NCBI GenBank assembly: GCA_028277965.1
Contig: JANQFF010000072.1
Location: forward strand, 1-48,526
Reading direction: 5' to 3'
Source of the DNA: Pseudomonadales bacterium
GTDB taxonomy: Bacteria > Pseudomonadota > Gammaproteobacteria > Pseudomonadales > Azotimanducaceae
DNA: 48,526 nt
Shown here piece by piece: positions 46,115-48,526 of this stretch. The notes under the pieces were generated by a model that had not been told where the DNA came from, did no database searches, and saw only the letters and a list, made by a program, of their open reading frames with translations. The first letter of the stretch is position 1. The number at the start of each line of letters is the position of its first letter. A program made the translations under genes and the position numbers.

Positions 46115-48526
46115 ATGAAAGAGGGACAGCCAAACGAAATCAGACTGGCAGATTACGAGCCGCCTGGATATACGACGAAAGAAACAACTCTGCACTTCGA
46201 CTTACAAGATGGTTCAACAGAAGTGACCAGCCATCTGCTGGTTGAGCGGCTCGATCCCAACGCTTCCTCGTTGACTCTGGACGGCGAGGAACTCGAACTC
46301 CTGGAGGTTAAGCTCGACGGAGTAGTGTTGGAAGGTAATGAGTATTCCGTCGACGACGAAAACCTCGAGATCCATGGGCTTGGTGAGCGTCATGAAGTCG
46401 AAATCCGAACGCGCATCAAACCAGAAGAGAATACCGCGCTTGAAGGCCTGTACCGGTCCAGCCAGATGTATTGCACGCAATGTGAAGCGCAGGGGTTCCG
46501 GAAGATCACCTACTACCAGGATCGTCCCGACGTGCAATCGCGATTTACAACCACCATTGTGGCCGATGGAGACACATACCCAACTTTGCTCTCCAACGGC
46601 AATAAAGTGGCTGAAGAATCCCGGGAAGATGGCCGCCTCTCGGTCACATGGGAAGACCCTTTTCCGAAACCCAGTTACCTGTTCGCTCTGGTGGCAGGCA
46701 ATCTGGCTGTCATAGAAGATCGATACATCACGGGAAGCGGCAGGGAGATTACCCTCAGAATCTACTCTGAGCCCCACAACATCGGGCAGTGTGAGTATGC
46801 GATGGACGCTCTGAAACGATCGATGGCCTGGGACGAACACACATACGGACGGGAATACGATCTGGATATTTTCATGATCGTTGCTGTTGAAGATTTCAAT
46901 ATGGGAGCGATGGAAAACAAGGGGCTGAACATCTTCAACACGTCCTGCGTGCTGGCATCTCCCGACACGGCAACGGATGCCGCGTACCAGCGTGTCGAGG
47001 CTGTTGTGGCCCACGAATACTTTCACAACTGGTCCGGAAATCGCGTTACCTGCAGGGATTGGTTCCAGCTCAGTCTCAAAGAAGGTTTTACGGTTTTCCG
47101 GGACGCTCAATTCAGCGCGGATATGAACTCCGAACCGGTCAAGCGTGTGGAAGACGTGACGTTTCTGCGCTCAATCCAGTTTGCTGAAGACGCAGGTCCC
47201 CTCGCACACGCTGTCAGACCAGACTCGTACATCGAGATTTCGAATTTCTATACCACAACGATTTACGAAAAGGGTGCGGAGATCGTCGGGATGTATCACA
47301 CACTCCTGGGACCCGAGAAGTTCAGGGCGGGAACGGATCTGTACTTCGATCGCCACGATGGTTCGGCAGCCACAACAGACGATTTTGCTTCCTGTATGTC
47401 TGAAGTGAGTGGTATCGATCTCACCCAATTCAAACGCTGGTACGAACAGGCGGGGACACCCGAACTCACTGTGCGGGAGAGCTACCATGACGGTGTGCTG
47501 AAGTTGACTGTGGAGCAACAGTGTCCGCCCACACCCAGGCAGGCTGAGAAGATGCCTTTCCATTTGCCTGTCCTCATTGGGTTTGCCGATCACGTGTCGG
47601 GGGTTGAGGTGCATACAGATGCCGCTGTTGAAGAAAGAGCAGCAGGATGGCTCCTCCAGATTCGTGAGGCAGTTACCAATGTCGAATTCAGGGGGCTCGA
47701 GGAACGGCCTGTTGTGAGTTTTTTGCGGAGTTTTTCCGCGCCCGTCAAAGTACACCATGCGCGCCCCGACGAAGAACTGGCGCATCTCGTCAAACATGAT
47801 GCAGACGGTTTCGTGCGCTGGGATGCAATGCAGACGCTGTGGGTGAAGCACTTCCGGGGTGACGGGGTAACGGTGGATCTCGTTTCGCTGGTTGGAGATC
47901 TGCTGGATCAGGCGCTTGATTCCACGGATGCTGAAGAACGCCTGCTGCTCGGCACGATGCTGGCGGTGCCGGATGAGAACTATCTCTTTGAAGAGCTTGA
48001 TGAGTTTGAAGTTGATTCAGTGTGCCAGGCGCGGGAAGAGATGCTCGATCTCCTTGCCGGGACTCACGCGGAAGCGTGGAGGAGGCTCATGGAACTCTAC
48101 TCTACGGACGAGCCATATTCCCCTGAGGCCCGTGCAATTGCCAGGCGGACCCTCAAGAATACGGGTTTCAGCTATTACACCCGGACGCTCGAAGGTGAGC
48201 AGCTCTCCTCCCTGGTCGAATCCAGGTATCGCATGGCTGACAACCTGACCGACCGCAGGGCGGCGTTGGCAATAGTTACGCGGCATCCCGGGCTGGACCC
48301 CAATCTGCGTTCCAGGGTGCTGACGGACTTCTACGACGCCTGGCAGGACGAAGCGCTCGTCATTGATCTGTGGTTCAACATCCAGGCTCAAAGTCCGCTC
48401 ACGAGTGTAGATGACCTGCGCCAACTCGAAGCGCACCCGGCGTTTTCCACTTCAAATCCCAATCGGGCCAGGTCCGTCTACGCTGCGTACGGCATGCTCA
48501 ATCACCAGGTTCTGCATGATCGATCA
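46115..48526 (+). CDS. pepN: Aminopeptidase N, M1 metallopeptidase (3' end beyond window)
   Basis: The first 804 codons of an M1 aminopeptidase that removes N-terminal residues from peptides in the cytoplasm. The exopeptidase motif is GAMEN (264-268), the zinc site HEYFH (300-304), and Glu323 in LKEGFTVF is the third ligand. Segments CEAQGFRKITYY, DRPDV, EVLRSIQF-like FLRSIQFAED, and NFYTTTIYEKGAEIV match the gammaproteobacterial PepN type (about 870-885 residues), so roughly 70-80 residues are cut off by the window edge. No stop occurs in the visible frame. The ATG at 46115 lies behind a GGGAATGAG segment. Confidence 0.95.
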   Translation, partial: MKEGQPNEIRLADYEPPGYTTKETTLHFDLQDGSTEVTSHLLVERLDPNASSLTLDGEELELLEVKLDGVVLEGNEYSVDDENLEIHGLGERHEVEIRTRIKPEENTALEGLYRSSQMYCTQCEAQGFRKITYYQDRPDVQSRFTTTIVADGDTYPTLLSNGNKVAEESREDGRLSVTWEDPFPKPSYLFALVAGNLAVIEDRYITGSGREITLRIYSEPHNIGQCEYAMDALKRSMAWDEHTYGREYDLDIFMIVAVEDFNMGAMENKGLNIFNTSCVLASPDTATDAAYQRVEAVVAHEYFHNWSGNRVTCRDWFQLSLKEGFTVFRDAQFSADMNSEPVKRVEDVTFLRSIQFAEDAGPLAHAVRPDSYIEISNFYTTTIYEKGAEIVGMYHTLLGPEKFRAGTDLYFDRHDGSAATTDDFASCMSEVSGIDLTQFKRWYEQAGTPELTVRESYHDGVLKLTVEQQCPPTPRQAEKMPFHLPVLIGFADHVSGVEVHTDAAVEERAAGWLLQIREAVTNVEFRGLEERPVVSFLRSFSAPVKVHHARPDEELAHLVKHDADGFVRWDAMQTLWVKHFRGDGVTVDLVSLVGDLLDQALDSTDAEERLLLGTMLAVPDENYLFEELDEFEVDSVCQAREEMLDLLAGTHAEAWRRLMELYSTDEPYSPEARAIARRTLKNTGFSYYTRTLEGEQLSSLVESRYRMADNLTDRRAALAIVTRHPGLDPNLRSRVLTDFYDAWQDEALVIDLWFNIQAQSPLTSVDDLRQLEAHPAFSTSNPNRARSVYAAYGMLNHQVLHDRS

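Overview
The window looks like a piece of chromosome from a heterotrophic gammaproteobacterium, probably marine or environmental. I base this on an enteric-type CysE, a homodimeric-type pyruvate dehydrogenase E1 (AceE), PepN, CoaE, two YbaN-type (DUF454) proteins, and REP-like palindromes whose core (TGTAGGAGCGGCTTTAGCCGCGA) resembles those of pseudomonads and relatives. Genus cannot be fixed from the sequence. The DNA is gene-dense and fairly GC-rich, genes often overlap by 1-13 bases, and GTG and TTG starts are common. I see no rRNA, tRNA, CRISPR array, phage, insertion sequence or plasmid gene.

Layout. 0.1-7.4 kb: a bifunctional enoyl-CoA hydratase/3-hydroxyacyl-CoA dehydrogenase (minus strand) faces away from an aldehyde dehydrogenase with a clear terminator. 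Then come a class III CoA-transferase, a glutathione transferase, a DUF1330 protein and a SorAB-like sulfite dehydrogenase pair. 7.5-13.2 kb: a tightly packed run HIT - aceE - SDR - thiolase-like protein - DUF35, bounded on both sides by REP-like palindromes. 13.2-14.8 kb (minus): two small MaoC-fold proteins and coaE. 14.9-21.1 kb: an SDR and a secreted sulfatase, converging on a 936-residue tandem protease/PDZ protein coupled to an acyl-CoA dehydrogenase. 21.1-25.8 kb: hydroxyacid dehydrogenase, Trp-rich membrane protein, SDR, MFS transporter and CPBP membrane protein. 25.9-28.1 kb (minus): amidase, small secreted protein, DUF454. 28.2-34.0 kb: a Tat/lipoprotein-like small subunit, GMC oxidoreductase and ThuA protein, then acyl-CoA dehydrogenase and a phosphotransferase-DUF6285 fusion. 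34.0-39.0 kb: a compound palindrome, molybdopterin oxidoreductase, Nudix hydrolase, PLP enzyme, PfkB kinase and a second DUF454 protein. 39.3-48.5 kb: two proteins I do not recognise, a flavin monooxygenase-like protein, a FrnE-like DsbA protein, a zinc ribbon, cysE, a MocA-like/XdhC pair, DUF2797 and a pepN that runs off the window.

How the genes fit together. The dominant theme is CoA-thioester catabolism: hydratase, dehydrogenases, CoA-transferase, thiolase-like protein with DUF35, MaoC-fold proteins and several SDRs. The thiolase-like/DUF35/MaoC set resembles the parts used for retro-aldol side-chain cleavage in steroid degradation, but here it is linked to aceE. A second theme is molybdenum enzymology: a SorA-like enzyme, a four-cysteine molybdopterin oxidoreductase, and the XdhC/MocA maturation pair. 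A third is periplasmic oxidation: GMC plus small subunit plus ThuA, which suggests 3-keto-sugar chemistry.

The points most worth a second look are: the retro-aldolase-like operon with aceE; a secreted bacterial homologue of the Nma111/Deg7 double-protease architecture; five REP-like palindromes placed at gene ends, one of them a 108-base compound cruciform; the GMC/ThuA trio; and a DUF2797 protein with a GIY-YIG-like pattern.
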